Source: Chloroflexota bacterium (lineage in GTDB: Bacteria; Chloroflexota; Dehalococcoidia; SM23-28-2; RBG-16-64-32). Taken from it: a stretch of DNA of 5,304 nucleotides. The position numbers were made by a program, and so were the translations under genes. The stretch lies in contig VBJT01000136.1 of assembly GCA_005880075.1 (NCBI GenBank), forward strand, positions 1,310-6,613, written 5' to 3'. The notes beneath the pieces were generated by a model. That model was not told where the DNA came from, ran no database searches, and was given only the letters and a program-made list of their open reading frames with translations. Below, piece by piece: positions 1 through 5,228 of the stretch. Position 1 is the stretch's first letter. Each line of letters begins with the position of its first letter.

Positions 1-2720
1 TTGTCGATGCAGGTGCCTGTGTTCGTAAGGGACTGGCCGCTGCCTTCACCGCTTACGGTCCCGCCAGCCACGGTGTCGGTCGCAATGCCGGACCGAACCG
101 CGCCCGTGTCCGCGCAGCTGAAGGAGACGCCGACGTCAGTGTTGTTCCAGCCGTGGGAGTTCGCCCGTGGACTGCGCCTACCGCTGATTACGGGGGATGT
201 CTTGTCGATGTTGATACCGTCTAGGGTCGTCGGAGAAGCGGCGTTGCCGGCGTTGTCGATGCAGGTGCCTGTGTTCGTAAGCGACTGGCCGCTGCCTTCG
301 CTGGTCACAGTGACACCGGCCACTGTATCGGTCGCGATGCCGGACTGGACCGCGCCGGTGTCCGCGCAGTCGAACGAGACGGCGACGTCGCTGTTGTTCC
401 AGCCACTCGCATTCGCCTCTGGGTCGCGGCTGCCGGCGATCACCGGCGATGTCTTGTCGATGTTGATGCCATCTACGATTGCTGAGGTGGCAGCGTTGCC
501 GGCCTTGTCGATGCAGCCGCCGCTGTTGGTGACAGACTGATCGGCGCCTTCGCTGGTCACAGTGACACCGGCCACTGTATCGGTCGCGATGCCGGACTGG
601 ACCACGCCCGTGTCCGCGCAACTGAAGGAGACGGCGACGTCGCCGTTGTTCCAGCCGTGGGCGTTTGCCTGGGGGCTGCGGCTGCCGACGATCTGCGGTG
701 CAGTCTTGTCGATGTTGATACTGCCGACCGTCGCCGGGAAAGCGGCGTTCCCGGCGTTGTCCGTGCAGTCCCCGCTGCTAGTGAGGGACTGACCGGCGCC
801 TTCGCCGCTGAGCGTCCCACCGACGACCGTATCCGTCGCGATGCCCGACTGGACCAACCCGGCATCGGCGCAGTTGAAGTAGACGGCAATGTCGGTGTTG
901 TTCCAGCCCTGGGCGTTCGCCTCTGGATCGCGGCTGCCGCTGATTGCCGGTGCGGTCTTGTCGATGTTGATGCCGTCAACCGTACGGGGCAACGCGGCGT
1001 TGCCGGCGTTGTCGATGCAGTCCCCGCTATTGGTGAGCGATTGCCCGGCGCCTTCGGCGCTGACGGTACCACCAGCAACTGTATCGGTCGCGACACCTGA
1101 TTGGACAGAGCCGGCTTCGGCGCAGCCGAAAGTAACCGCGACGTCGGTGTCGTTCCAGCCGTGGGAGTTCGCCTCGGGACTGCGACTGCCACTGATTAGT
1201 GGAAATGTCTTATCGATGTTGATGCCGCCAACCGTAAGGGACAAAGCGGCATTGCCGGCGTTGTCGATGCAGTCGCCGCTGTTGGTGACCGACTGACCGG
1301 CGCCTTCGGCGCTCGCTGTGGCTCCGGCTATCGAATCGGTGGCGACGCCCGACTGGACCGAGCCGGACTCTACGCAACTGAAAGAGACCGCAACGTTGCT
1401 GTTGTTCCAGCCGTGCACGTTCGCCTCGGGGTCACGGCTGCCGCCGATTACCGGCGATGTCTTGTCGATGTTGATGCCACCCACGGTTGCTGGGAAAGCG
1501 GCGTTGCCGGCGTTGTCAATGCAGTCGCCGGTATTCTGAACGGACTGACCAGCGCCTTCGCCGCTAACGGTGGCACCGACGACGGTGGCCTTCGCGATGC
1601 CGGACTGGACCGTGCCGGAGTCTACGCAACTGAAAGAGACTGCGACATCGCTGTTGTTCCATCCACTCGCGTTCGCTTCGGGGTCGCGGCTGCCGCTGAT
1701 TGCCGGGGCCGTCTTGTCGATGTTGATGCCGCCCACGGTCGCCGGAGAAGCAGCGTTGCCGGCTTTGTCGGTGCAGGCGCCGGTGTTCGTGACGGACTGG
1801 CCGCTGCCTTCACCGCTTACAGCCCCACCAGCCACGGTGTTGGCCGCAATGCCGGACTGAACTGCGCCGGTTTCGGTGCAGCTGAAGGAGACCGAGACTT
1901 CGCTGTTGTCCCAGCCGTGGGCGTTTGCTAGCGGGCTGCGGCTGCCGGTGATTAAAGGAGCTGTTTTGTCGATGCTGATGCCGCCAACTGTTGCGGGGGA
2001 AGCGGCGTTACCGGCGTTATCGAAGCAGTTGCCGCTGTTGGTCACAGACTGACCGATGCCTTCGCTGGTTAAGGTGGCACCGACCAGCGTGTTGGTGGCG
2101 ATGCCGGAGACCACAGAGCCCGTATCGGCGCAGTTGAAGGTGACGTTGACGTCGCTGTTGTTCCAGCCGTTGGCGTTCGCCCCAGGGCTGCGGCTGCCAG
2201 CGACCACGGGCGCTGTCTTGTCGATGTTAATGCCACCCACGGTAGCGGAAGAAGCGGCGTTGCCGGCCTTGTCTGAGCAGGCGCCGCTGTTAGTGACAGA
2301 CTGGCCTGTCCCTTGATTGCTCAGGGTTGCCCCAGCGACGTTGTTGGCGGCAATTCCGGACTGCACAGAGCCGACGTCCGCACAGACGAAGGAGACCGCC
2401 ACGTCAGTGTTGTTCCAGCCACTGGCGTTCGCTCCGGGTGTGCGGCTGCCGCTAATTGCGGGCGCCGTCTTGTCGATGTTGATGCCACCTACTGTGGCAG
2501 AGGAAGCGGCGTTGCCAGCCTTATCGACGCAGGCGCCGCCGTTCGTTAGGGATTGACCGGAACCTTCGCTGCTGACGTTCCCGCCGGTGACGGTGTTCGT
2601 TGCGATGCCGGACTGGACTGTGCCGGCATCTGCACAAGTGAAGGAGACGGCAACGTCGTTGTTGTTCCAGCCACTGGCGTTCGCGCCGGGGCTGCGGCTG
2701 CCGCTGATTGCGGGCGCCGT
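1..2720 (-). repeat. In-frame tandem array, 252-bp (84-aa) Ig-like repeats, 10 complete plus 1 partial
   Basis: The GTCGAT/IDK marker recurs at about 201, 453, 705, 957, 1209, 1461, 1713, 1965, 2217, 2469 and 2721, exactly 252 bp apart each time, with no indel anywhere. In order of translation the copies are 2720-2469, 2468-2217, 2216-1965, 1964-1713, 1712-1461, 1460-1209, 1208-957, 956-705, 704-453, 452-201 and a partial 200-1. Invariant or near-invariant residues per unit are the GW at positions 17-18, Cys at about 29, QSG at about 36-38, EG at about 52-53, GQS, Cys at about 64, D-x-AGNAA and IDK at the end. Differences are mostly single substitutions, such as CADTG/CVESG/CTETG and AGNAA followed by SP, FP, LP or SS. 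The array continues beyond the window. Confidence 0.97.
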
Positions 2721-3509
2721 CCTGTCGATTCGAATAGTGACGGACTGGCTGGCCGTACCGCCCGAACTGGTGGCCGTGCAGGTAAGGGTCTGTCCGGCCG
2801 TTTCGCCAGTGAGAGTGGAGGGACCGCAACCGCTGGACGAGGTAATGGTCGATTCGGAGTCGCCCACAGACCAGCTGACCGAGACGTCGCCGTTGTTCCA
2901 GCCGCTGGCGTTCGGCGAGGGAGATACACTCGGCACGATAACCGGAGGAGTTGTGTCGGCGGGAGGTGCGGTCACATGGAAGATCAGGTTCGTAGCTGTG
3001 GTGTCGTCCAGCTTGCCGCCATTCGAGTTGGGGTTGGTGACCGAGACGCGGCCTGAGGCGGAGCTGAGGGCGACGGTGTAGTTGCCAACCGGCGTCGAGC
3101 TGCCGACCGACACCGAAGCCGAAACGGACTGTGCCTGAAGTCCGGGAGTAGCGGGCTCGGGGTCAGTCCAGGTGATCGGGCAGTTGCCGCTGCCGGAGCC
3201 GGAGGCGTAGAAGTTCAGGGCGCCGGAGAACGTGGAGCTGGTGACAGCGCCAGCATTGCTTACCGAGTAGCTTGTGTGAACTTTCGCCGTGGACGGGTTT
3301 GCGGAGGTGTTGCCGCAGTTGATCGAGCCGGTTGCGCTGACGTAGATGGTGAACGACGTTGTGGCACCGCGCTGAACATTGACATCTATCGGCACGCTCC
3401 CGTCGACCTCGGCGGTCACCAGCTCGGCGGCAGGTGCGGACCATAAAGCCGTCGCCAGCGCGATGGCAACGGCGCAGACCGATATGAACGGCCATTTGAT
3501 GCTAATCAT
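1..3509 (-). CDS. Secreted Ig-like tandem-repeat surface protein (C-terminus beyond window)
   Basis: This is an extracellular, probably cell-surface, protein built of bacterial Ig-like domains; the likely role is adhesion or a structural stalk (inferred from architecture only). ATG at 3509 is directly preceded in frame by TAA and has a GAGAGG ribosome site 6 nt upstream, so the start is secure. All 1169 visible codons were checked and are free of stops. Residues 1-28 are a signal peptide. Residues 29-185 are a Ser/Thr/Gly/Asn-rich, beta-type region with Cys65 and Cys110 and no family I recognise. Residues 187-263 form one divergent Ig-like domain. From residue 264 onward 84-residue repeats follow, each with the motifs GSRxPxANAxGWNN, VAVSFxCAD, VQSGIA, EGxGQS, CxDNAGNAA and GGINIDK. 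The IDKTAP-type linkers are typical of Ig-like repeats in giant bacterial surface proteins. The frame is still open at position 1, so total length, the number of repeats and any LPXTG or other anchor are unknown. Confidence 0.93.
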   Translation of the reverse strand, partial: MISIKWPFISVCAVAIALATALWSAPAAELVTAEVDGSVPIDVNVQRGATTSFTIYVSATGSINCGNTSANPSTAKVHTSYSVSNAGAVTSSTFSGALNFYASGSGSGNCPITWTDPEPATPGLQAQSVSASVSVGSSTPVGNYTVALSSASGRVSVTNPNSNGGKLDDTTATNLIFHVTAPPADTTPPVIVPSVSPSPNASGWNNGDVSVSWSVGDSESTITSSSGCGPSTLTGETAGQTLTCTATSSGGTASQSVTIRIDRTAPAISGSRSPGANASGWNNNDVAVSFTCADAGTVQSGIATNTVTGGNVSSEGSGQSLTNGGACVDKAGNAASSATVGGINIDKTAPAISGSRTPGANASGWNNTDVAVSFVCADVGSVQSGIAANNVAGATLSNQGTGQSVTNSGACSDKAGNAASSATVGGINIDKTAPVVAGSRSPGANANGWNNSDVNVTFNCADTGSVVSGIATNTLVGATLTSEGIGQSVTNSGNCFDNAGNAASPATVGGISIDKTAPLITGSRSPLANAHGWDNSEVSVSFSCTETGAVQSGIAANTVAGGAVSGEGSGQSVTNTGACTDKAGNAASPATVGGINIDKTAPAISGSRDPEANASGWNNSDVAVSFSCVDSGTVQSGIAKATVVGATVSGEGAGQSVQNTGDCIDNAGNAAFPATVGGINIDKTSPVIGGSRDPEANVHGWNNSNVAVSFSCVESGSVQSGVATDSIAGATASAEGAGQSVTNSGDCIDNAGNAALSLTVGGINIDKTFPLISGSRSPEANSHGWNDTDVAVTFGCAEAGSVQSGVATDTVAGGTVSAEGAGQSLTNSGDCIDNAGNAALPRTVDGINIDKTAPAISGSRDPEANAQGWNNTDIAVYFNCADAGLVQSGIATDTVVGGTLSGEGAGQSLTSSGDCTDNAGNAAFPATVGSINIDKTAPQIVGSRSPQANAHGWNNGDVAVSFSCADTGVVQSGIATDTVAGVTVTSEGADQSVTNSGGCIDKAGNAATSAIVDGINIDKTSPVIAGSRDPEANASGWNNSDVAVSFDCADTGAVQSGIATDTVAGVTVTSEGSGQSLTNTGTCIDNAGNAASPTTLDGINIDKTSPVISGRRSPRANSHGWNNTDVGVSFSCADTGAVRSGIATDTVAGGTVSGEGSGQSLTNTGTCID
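2721..2951 (-). other. Divergent first Ig-like domain (residues 187-263)
   Basis: This 77-residue unit begins TPPVI and ends IRIDR, and keeps the landmarks NASGWNN, DVSVSW, TGETAGQ and SQSVTI of the downstream repeats. It is shorter than the 84-residue array unit and lacks both array cysteine positions: SWSVGD stands where the array has SFxCAD. Instead it carries its own pair, Cys228 (SGCGPS) and Cys244 (LTCTAT), 16 residues apart. It therefore resembles the generic bacterial Ig-like domain more than the homogenised array does, and acts as a cap between the N-terminal region and the array. Confidence 0.8.
3426..3509 (-). other. Sec signal peptide of the repeat protein
   Basis: Residues 1-28 show the three-part layout of a Sec signal. 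There is a short basic head (MISIKW, Lys5), a hydrophobic core of Ala, Val, Ile and Leu (about residues 7-23), and a polar end with Ser-Ala-Pro-Ala-Ala. Cleavage by signal peptidase I is most likely after an A-P-A or P-A-A triplet near residues 27-28, leaving a mature chain beginning near Glu29-Leu30. There is no lipobox cysteine at the cleavage site, although a Cys sits at residue 12 inside the core. Confidence 0.85.
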
Positions 3510-3515
3510 TTAGAG

Positions 3516-3522
3516 CCTCTCT
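3516..3522 (-). promoter_or_regulatory. Ribosome binding site of the repeat protein
   Basis: On the minus strand AGAGAGG lies 6 nt (CTCTAA) before the ATG at 3509. It is a weaker match to the anti-Shine-Dalgarno sequence than the AGGAGG sites of the plus-strand genes, but its spacing is right. Together with the in-frame TAA touching the ATG, it fixes the start. Confidence 0.7.
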
Positions 3523-3548
3523 GTTCTCGAAGTACGCGTCTCATTCAC

Positions 3549-3558
3549 GATAAATATG
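3549..3558 (-). promoter_or_regulatory. Possible -10 region for the repeat protein
   Basis: The minus strand reads CATATTTATC here, the only AT-rich stretch between the direct-repeat array and the start codon. TATTTA (3556-3551) or TATCGT slightly downstream could be the -10. The proximal TTCACC copy lies where a -35 would be (12 bp from TATTTA, 16 bp from TATCGT). No strong -35 is present, as in activator-dependent promoters whose operator replaces it. The exact hexamer cannot be decided by eye. Confidence 0.3.
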
Positions 3559-3568
3559 ACCAGCGGAC

Positions 3569-3618
3569 GGTGAACCGGCGGGTTAACGCGAAGTCAACGA
3601 AAGTTAAGTTGCGGTGAA
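3569..3618 (-). promoter_or_regulatory. Five-copy direct-repeat operator, Pho-box-like (TTNACY every ~11 bp)
   Basis: Read on the minus strand, from the distal end towards the repeat-protein start, the hexamers are TTCACC (3618-3613), TTAACT (3607-3602), TTGACT (3597-3592), TTAACC (3586-3581) and TTCACC (3574-3569). Start-to-start spacings are 11, 10, 11 and 12 bp, about one helical turn, so all copies face the same side of the DNA. Direct hexamers of TTAACA type separated by about 5 bp are the known site design of PhoP in Bacillus. Streptomyces PhoP uses 11-nt direct repeats containing GTTCACC. That PhoP or another OmpR-family regulator binds here is inferred. The array lies 60 bp upstream of the repeat-protein start and about 120 bp upstream of the divergent gene, so it could serve either or both. 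Confidence 0.5.
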
Positions 3619-3653
3619 GAAAGGGCTGATGCCTGCGGTTGCGCTCAGCTGTC

Positions 3654-3662
3654 TGCTATATG
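3654..3662 (+). promoter_or_regulatory. Possible extended -10 promoter for the small-gene cluster
   Basis: TGC followed by TATATG (3657-3662) fits the extended -10 form TGnTATAAT with one or two mismatches. It lies 78 bp upstream of the ATG at 3740. No good -35 is found at 16-18 bp; TTGCGC at 3639-3644 is too close at 12 bp. The direct-repeat array ends about 38 bp upstream, where an activator could act. The rest of the 230-bp intergenic region (3510-3739) shows nothing else I can name. Confidence 0.28.
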
Positions 3663-3739
3663 CCTTTAACAGTCGGGCGCGTGCGCTTTACGTATTCTTG
3701 AACGCCGGTTGACGATCATGGGCAATAGGAGGTCTAGAA

Positions 3740-4051
3740 ATGCGAAGTCTACTTCTAACCATCTTTGCTGTTCTTTGGGCGATAGTGCTTGTTCTGGTAG
3801 GCGGGCGGTTCGTTGCTCTGTTAGCAGGCGCGAACCAGGACAGCGAGCTGATTCAGAACCTCTATGACTGGAGCGAGTTCTGGGTAAAGCCGTTCTTCAA
3901 TATGTTCGGCCTCGCTAACAAGGGGGTGGAGAATACGGGCGGCACCTTCGAGCCTGCTTCACTGCTTGCTTTCGCCGTGTACCTGATAGTCGGAGCCTTT
4001 GTCTGGATGATCCTCAGCGGTGCGGCTTTCACGCGGTTCCGCCATGCGTAG
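3740..4051 (+). CDS. Small two-helix membrane protein, 103 aa, YggT-like architecture
   Basis: The function is not known. Two membrane segments are visible: residues about 4-29, starting right after Met-Arg, and residues about 74-95. Between them is a polar loop with DWSEFWVKPFFNMFGLANKG and GGTFEPAS. The order of helix, Arg-Phe, Asn, Trp/Phe, Pro-Phe, helix recalls YggT-family integral membrane proteins, but I cannot confirm membership. An AGGAGG ribosome site (3727-3732) lies 7 nt before the ATG, a strong and unambiguous start. The gene is first in the plus-strand cluster, divergent from the surface-repeat protein, and its last 8 bases overlap the next small ORF. The short basic tail RFRHA suggests a cytoplasmic C-terminus. 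Confidence 0.85.
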   Translation: MRSLLLTIFAVLWAIVLVLVGGRFVALLAGANQDSELIQNLYDWSEFWVKPFFNMFGLANKGVENTGGTFEPASLLAFAVYLIVGAFVWMILSGAAFTRFRHA

Positions 4052-4142
4052 GCTGACGGGGATGCTCGGCTGGGCGCTGACGACGTTGCTGGTGGGATAC
4101 GCGTTGATGGCCGCCGTGGTGGGCGCGCTGGCAGGGAGATAG
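4044..4142 (+). CDS. Small hydrophobic peptide, 32 aa, one membrane helix
   Basis: The ATG lies inside the end of the preceding gene. The shared 8 bases ATGCGTAG contain this start and the upstream TAG, an arrangement that usually gives translational coupling. The peptide starts MRRLTG, has one hydrophobic segment (about residues 8-29, LGWALTTLLVGYALMAAVVG) and ends AGR before TAG. There is no ribosome site of its own, which fits coupling. The basic N-terminus and single helix suggest an inner-leaflet-anchored partner of the 103-aa protein. It may be an unannotated small protein; chance cannot be excluded at this length, but the overlap and the clean membrane helix favour a real gene. Confidence 0.55.
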   Translation: MRRLTGMLGWALTTLLVGYALMAAVVGALAGR

Positions 4143-4180
4143 GGTCCGACGACATCGGGGTCAGGAGCAAGGAGGATAAG

Positions 4181-4441
4181 ATGGCTGATCTGGAGACTGA
4201 GGGAAGGTTCGATCGGATTAAGGGCCGAGCACGCGCCATGTGGGGAGACCTTACCGACGACGATTTCGATAAGGCACAGGGGAACACTGAGAACTTGATC
4301 GGGCGGATCAAGGAGAAGACGGGGGCGGCGAGCGAGGACATCCGGCGCAAGTTGAACGAGCTATTCGCCGAAGAGGAAGGCCGCGGCAAGCAGCCGCAGG
4401 AAACGCGCGAATCCGGCGAGACTGGCAGCGAATATCATTAG
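4181..4441 (+). CDS. CsbD family stress-response protein, 86 aa
   Basis: This is a small, highly charged soluble protein of the CsbD-like family (Pfam CsbD), whose founder is a sigma-B-controlled general stress protein of Bacillus subtilis; the molecular role of the family is unknown. The family pattern is clear: RFDRIKGRARAMWGDLTDDD (residues 9-28), then DKAQGNTENLIGRIKEKTG (residues 30-48), matching the usual pattern of a KG segment, a WG-LTDDD segment, and a GN-x-x-L-x-G-x-x-x-E-x-x-G segment. Residues about 50-66 form a charged amphipathic helix, and the rest is a Glu/Arg/Gly-rich disordered tail (QPQETRESGETGSEYH). AAGGAGG (4169-4175), 5 nt upstream, is one of the best ribosome sites in the window. 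The gene follows the membrane-protein pair by 38 nt and precedes a terminator, so it is probably the last gene of that operon. Confidence 0.93.
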   Translation: MADLETEGRFDRIKGRARAMWGDLTDDDFDKAQGNTENLIGRIKEKTGAASEDIRRKLNELFAEEEGRGKQPQETRESGETGSEYH

Positions 4442-4465
4442 CGCCGGGCGCAACACAAGCCGAAG

Positions 4466-4494
4466 AAGAGGCCGGGTTTTGATTCCGGCCTCTT
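4466..4494 (+). terminator. Rho-independent terminator after the CsbD gene
   Basis: A perfect 10-bp stem, AAGAGGCCGG (4466-4475) paired with CCGGCCTCTT (4485-4494), encloses a 9-nt loop. TTACGTTTT follows, an interrupted but T-rich tract. It begins 25 nt after the CsbD stop, so it probably ends the 3740-4441 operon and separates it from the next pair of genes. Confidence 0.78.
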
Positions 4495-4616
4495 TACGTT
4501 TTACGGGCGGCAAATGTTGCAATGTCTGCGCAATGCAGAGAATCGCGAATGTTATTCGAAACGAGCCGCGCTCCACTTAAAGTTAATGGCACGGAACGTG
4601 AAGTAAGGAGGTTTCA
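4495..4616 (+). promoter_or_regulatory. Promoter-bearing leader of the 80-aa gene (elements not resolved)
   Basis: A promoter is expected here because a terminator lies just upstream, but no convincing -35/-10 pair is visible. TTGCAA (4517-4522) has only GAATCG at 17 bp. The sequence contains a repeated GCAATG (4519-4524 and 4530-4535), 11 bp apart, and TCTGC/GCAGA arms (4525-4529 and 4535-4539) around a 5-nt centre; either could be a regulator site. It ends with AAGGAGG (4605-4611), 5 nt before the ATG at 4617. Confidence 0.3.
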
Positions 4617-4859
4617 ATGCATCACGACGTACACGGACACGACTCCAGCGCCGAAGCTGCCGGAGCAGCCTCATGGCTCGTGGCAATGGTGTTGTTCGTG
4701 TTCTTGATGGTCCTGCTCGTCGTCGCGCTGTTTGCCTGGGCGCCGTGGGATCACAACGGTGTTTTCAGGAGCAGCGGCGGGACAACCAACCAGCGGAACG
4801 TCAACCCGAATAATCCAAACAGCACGACTCAGCCGCAGCAGCCTCAAGCGAGCCCCTAA
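4617..4859 (+). CDS. Single-pass membrane protein, 80 aa, His-rich head and Asn/Gln/Pro tail
   Basis: I do not recognise a named family, though actinobacteria often encode short proteins of this shape. Residues 1-18 are polar with four His among the first eight residues (MHHDVHGH). One membrane helix follows (about 19-41, rich in Val, Leu, Phe and Met) and ends in AWAPWDHNG. Residues about 48-80 are low in complexity and rich in Asn, Thr, Gln, Pro and Ser, probably disordered and probably outside the cell. AAGGAGG (4605-4611), 5 nt before the ATG, makes the start secure. The 58-aa gene follows after 27 nt with its own ribosome site, so the two probably form one transcript between two terminators. 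The His cluster might bind metal, but this is speculation. Confidence 0.85.
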   Translation: MHHDVHGHDSSAEAAGAASWLVAMVLFVFLMVLLVVALFAWAPWDHNGVFRSSGGTTNQRNVNPNNPNSTTQPQQPQASP

Positions 4860-4886
4860 GCGGCGGGTCTAGACGGAGGAAAATAA

Positions 4887-5063
4887 ATGCTCGCTCTTAT
4901 ACTTCTGGCGCTACTCCTAATCCTCCTGTTCGGGGGACTTGGGGTCGCGGTATCACCACTGTTCTTCATACTACTACTAGTGGTGCTGATCTTGGCGCTA
5001 TCCAGCGGGTTCTACGGACGCAACAAGAGAGGCCGGGCCGAAGGGTCCGGCCTTTTGCTCTAA
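4887..5063 (+). CDS. Very hydrophobic small protein, 58 aa
   Basis: Residues 2-40 are almost wholly Leu, Ile, Val, Ala and Phe, broken only by FGGLGVAVSP (15-24). This suggests either one long helix or a tight two-helix hairpin with a Gly/Pro turn. After GFYGRNKRGR the chain ends in a short tail, AEGSGLLL. The opening hydrophobic block followed by an FGG-x-G turn resembles the short 'hydrophobic protein' genes common in actinobacteria; the function is unknown. GGAGGA (4875-4880), 6 nt upstream, supports the ATG. The last 12 or so codons coincide with a terminator hairpin, so the C-terminal tail is dictated partly by RNA structure. It is second in a pair with the 80-aa gene. Confidence 0.8.
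   Translation: MLALILLALLLILLFGGLGVAVSPLFFILLLVVLILALSSGFYGRNKRGRAEGSGLLL
5030..5056 (+). terminator. Rho-independent terminator overlapping the end of the 58-aa gene
   Basis: AGGCCGG (5030-5036) pairs with CCGGCCT (5047-5053) around a 10-nt loop. TTT follows, and wobble or A-T pairs may extend the stem by up to three. The stem lies wholly inside the reading frame, before the TAA at 5061-5063. The T-run is short (TTTT, 5053-5056), so efficiency may be modest. The stem core is nearly the same as that of the 4466-4494 terminator. Confidence 0.62.
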
Positions 5064-5228
5064 CAGAAAAGCAGGACAAACGGGGACTAGTGGAGGCCTG
5101 AAAGGCCCCTCCGCTACACTCACGTGTCCGGTTTTTGACCTGGGGCACGGAGGGTGGTACGAGCCCAATTCTCTGCGAGAATAATCGGACAAGCACGACC
5201 AAACGGAGATCGGCGGCGGATGGGAGTG
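5064..5228. other. Convergent intergenic region with an imperfect hairpin
   Basis: This region lies between the 58-aa gene and the acyl-CoA synthetase tail. It contains GTGGAGG-CC (5090-5098) facing GG and CCTCCGC (5104-5105 and 5108-5114), giving an imperfect stem-loop with a 5-nt loop and a two-base bulge. A CACGTG palindrome (5121-5126) and a TTTTT run (5131-5135) follow. It may help end transcription from one or both sides, but no stem is directly followed by a T-run, so I do not call a terminator. The ORFs that can be drawn here have no ribosome site or protein-like character. Confidence 0.35.

Noticed and set aside
1..2720. CRISPR or non-coding satellite array
   Set aside because: The period of 252 bp is a multiple of three, the frame is intact, there is no unique-spacer structure, and substitutions preserve protein motifs.
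1..3081. Series of plus-strand ORFs (for example 1-540, 889-1296, 2587-3081) with a repeating protein pattern
   Set aside because: They are antisense to the repeat protein, recur with the same 252-bp period, are broken by stops, and lack ribosome sites and a sensible protein composition. The minus frame is open for 1169 codons with a signal peptide and known-type Ig motifs.
178..3495. Minus-strand ORFs in other frames (178-621, 557-1192, 2546-2929, 3163-3495), rich in Arg, Pro and His
   Set aside because: They are frame-shifted shadows of the true minus-strand gene, with biased Arg/Pro/His composition and no start signals.
3698..3715. TTGAAC and TTGACG as -35 boxes for the 103-aa gene
   Set aside because: No -10-like hexamer lies at a usable spacing before the ribosome site; GGCAAT at the nearest distance is a poor match.
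3862..4389. Minus-strand ORF of 175 aa opposite the membrane and CsbD genes
   Set aside because: It is antisense to three well-supported plus-strand genes. Its Ser/Arg/Pro-rich composition is typical of a shadow frame.
4522..4707. Plus-strand 61-aa ORF overlapping the 80-aa gene
   Set aside because: It overlaps the better-supported gene in another frame. The AAGGAGG at 4605-4611 serves the ATG at 4617, and this ORF has no ribosome site.
5118..5140. CACGTG palindrome and TTTTT run as an insertion-sequence end or attachment site
   Set aside because: No matching inverted repeat, target duplication or transposase/integrase gene is visible in the window.
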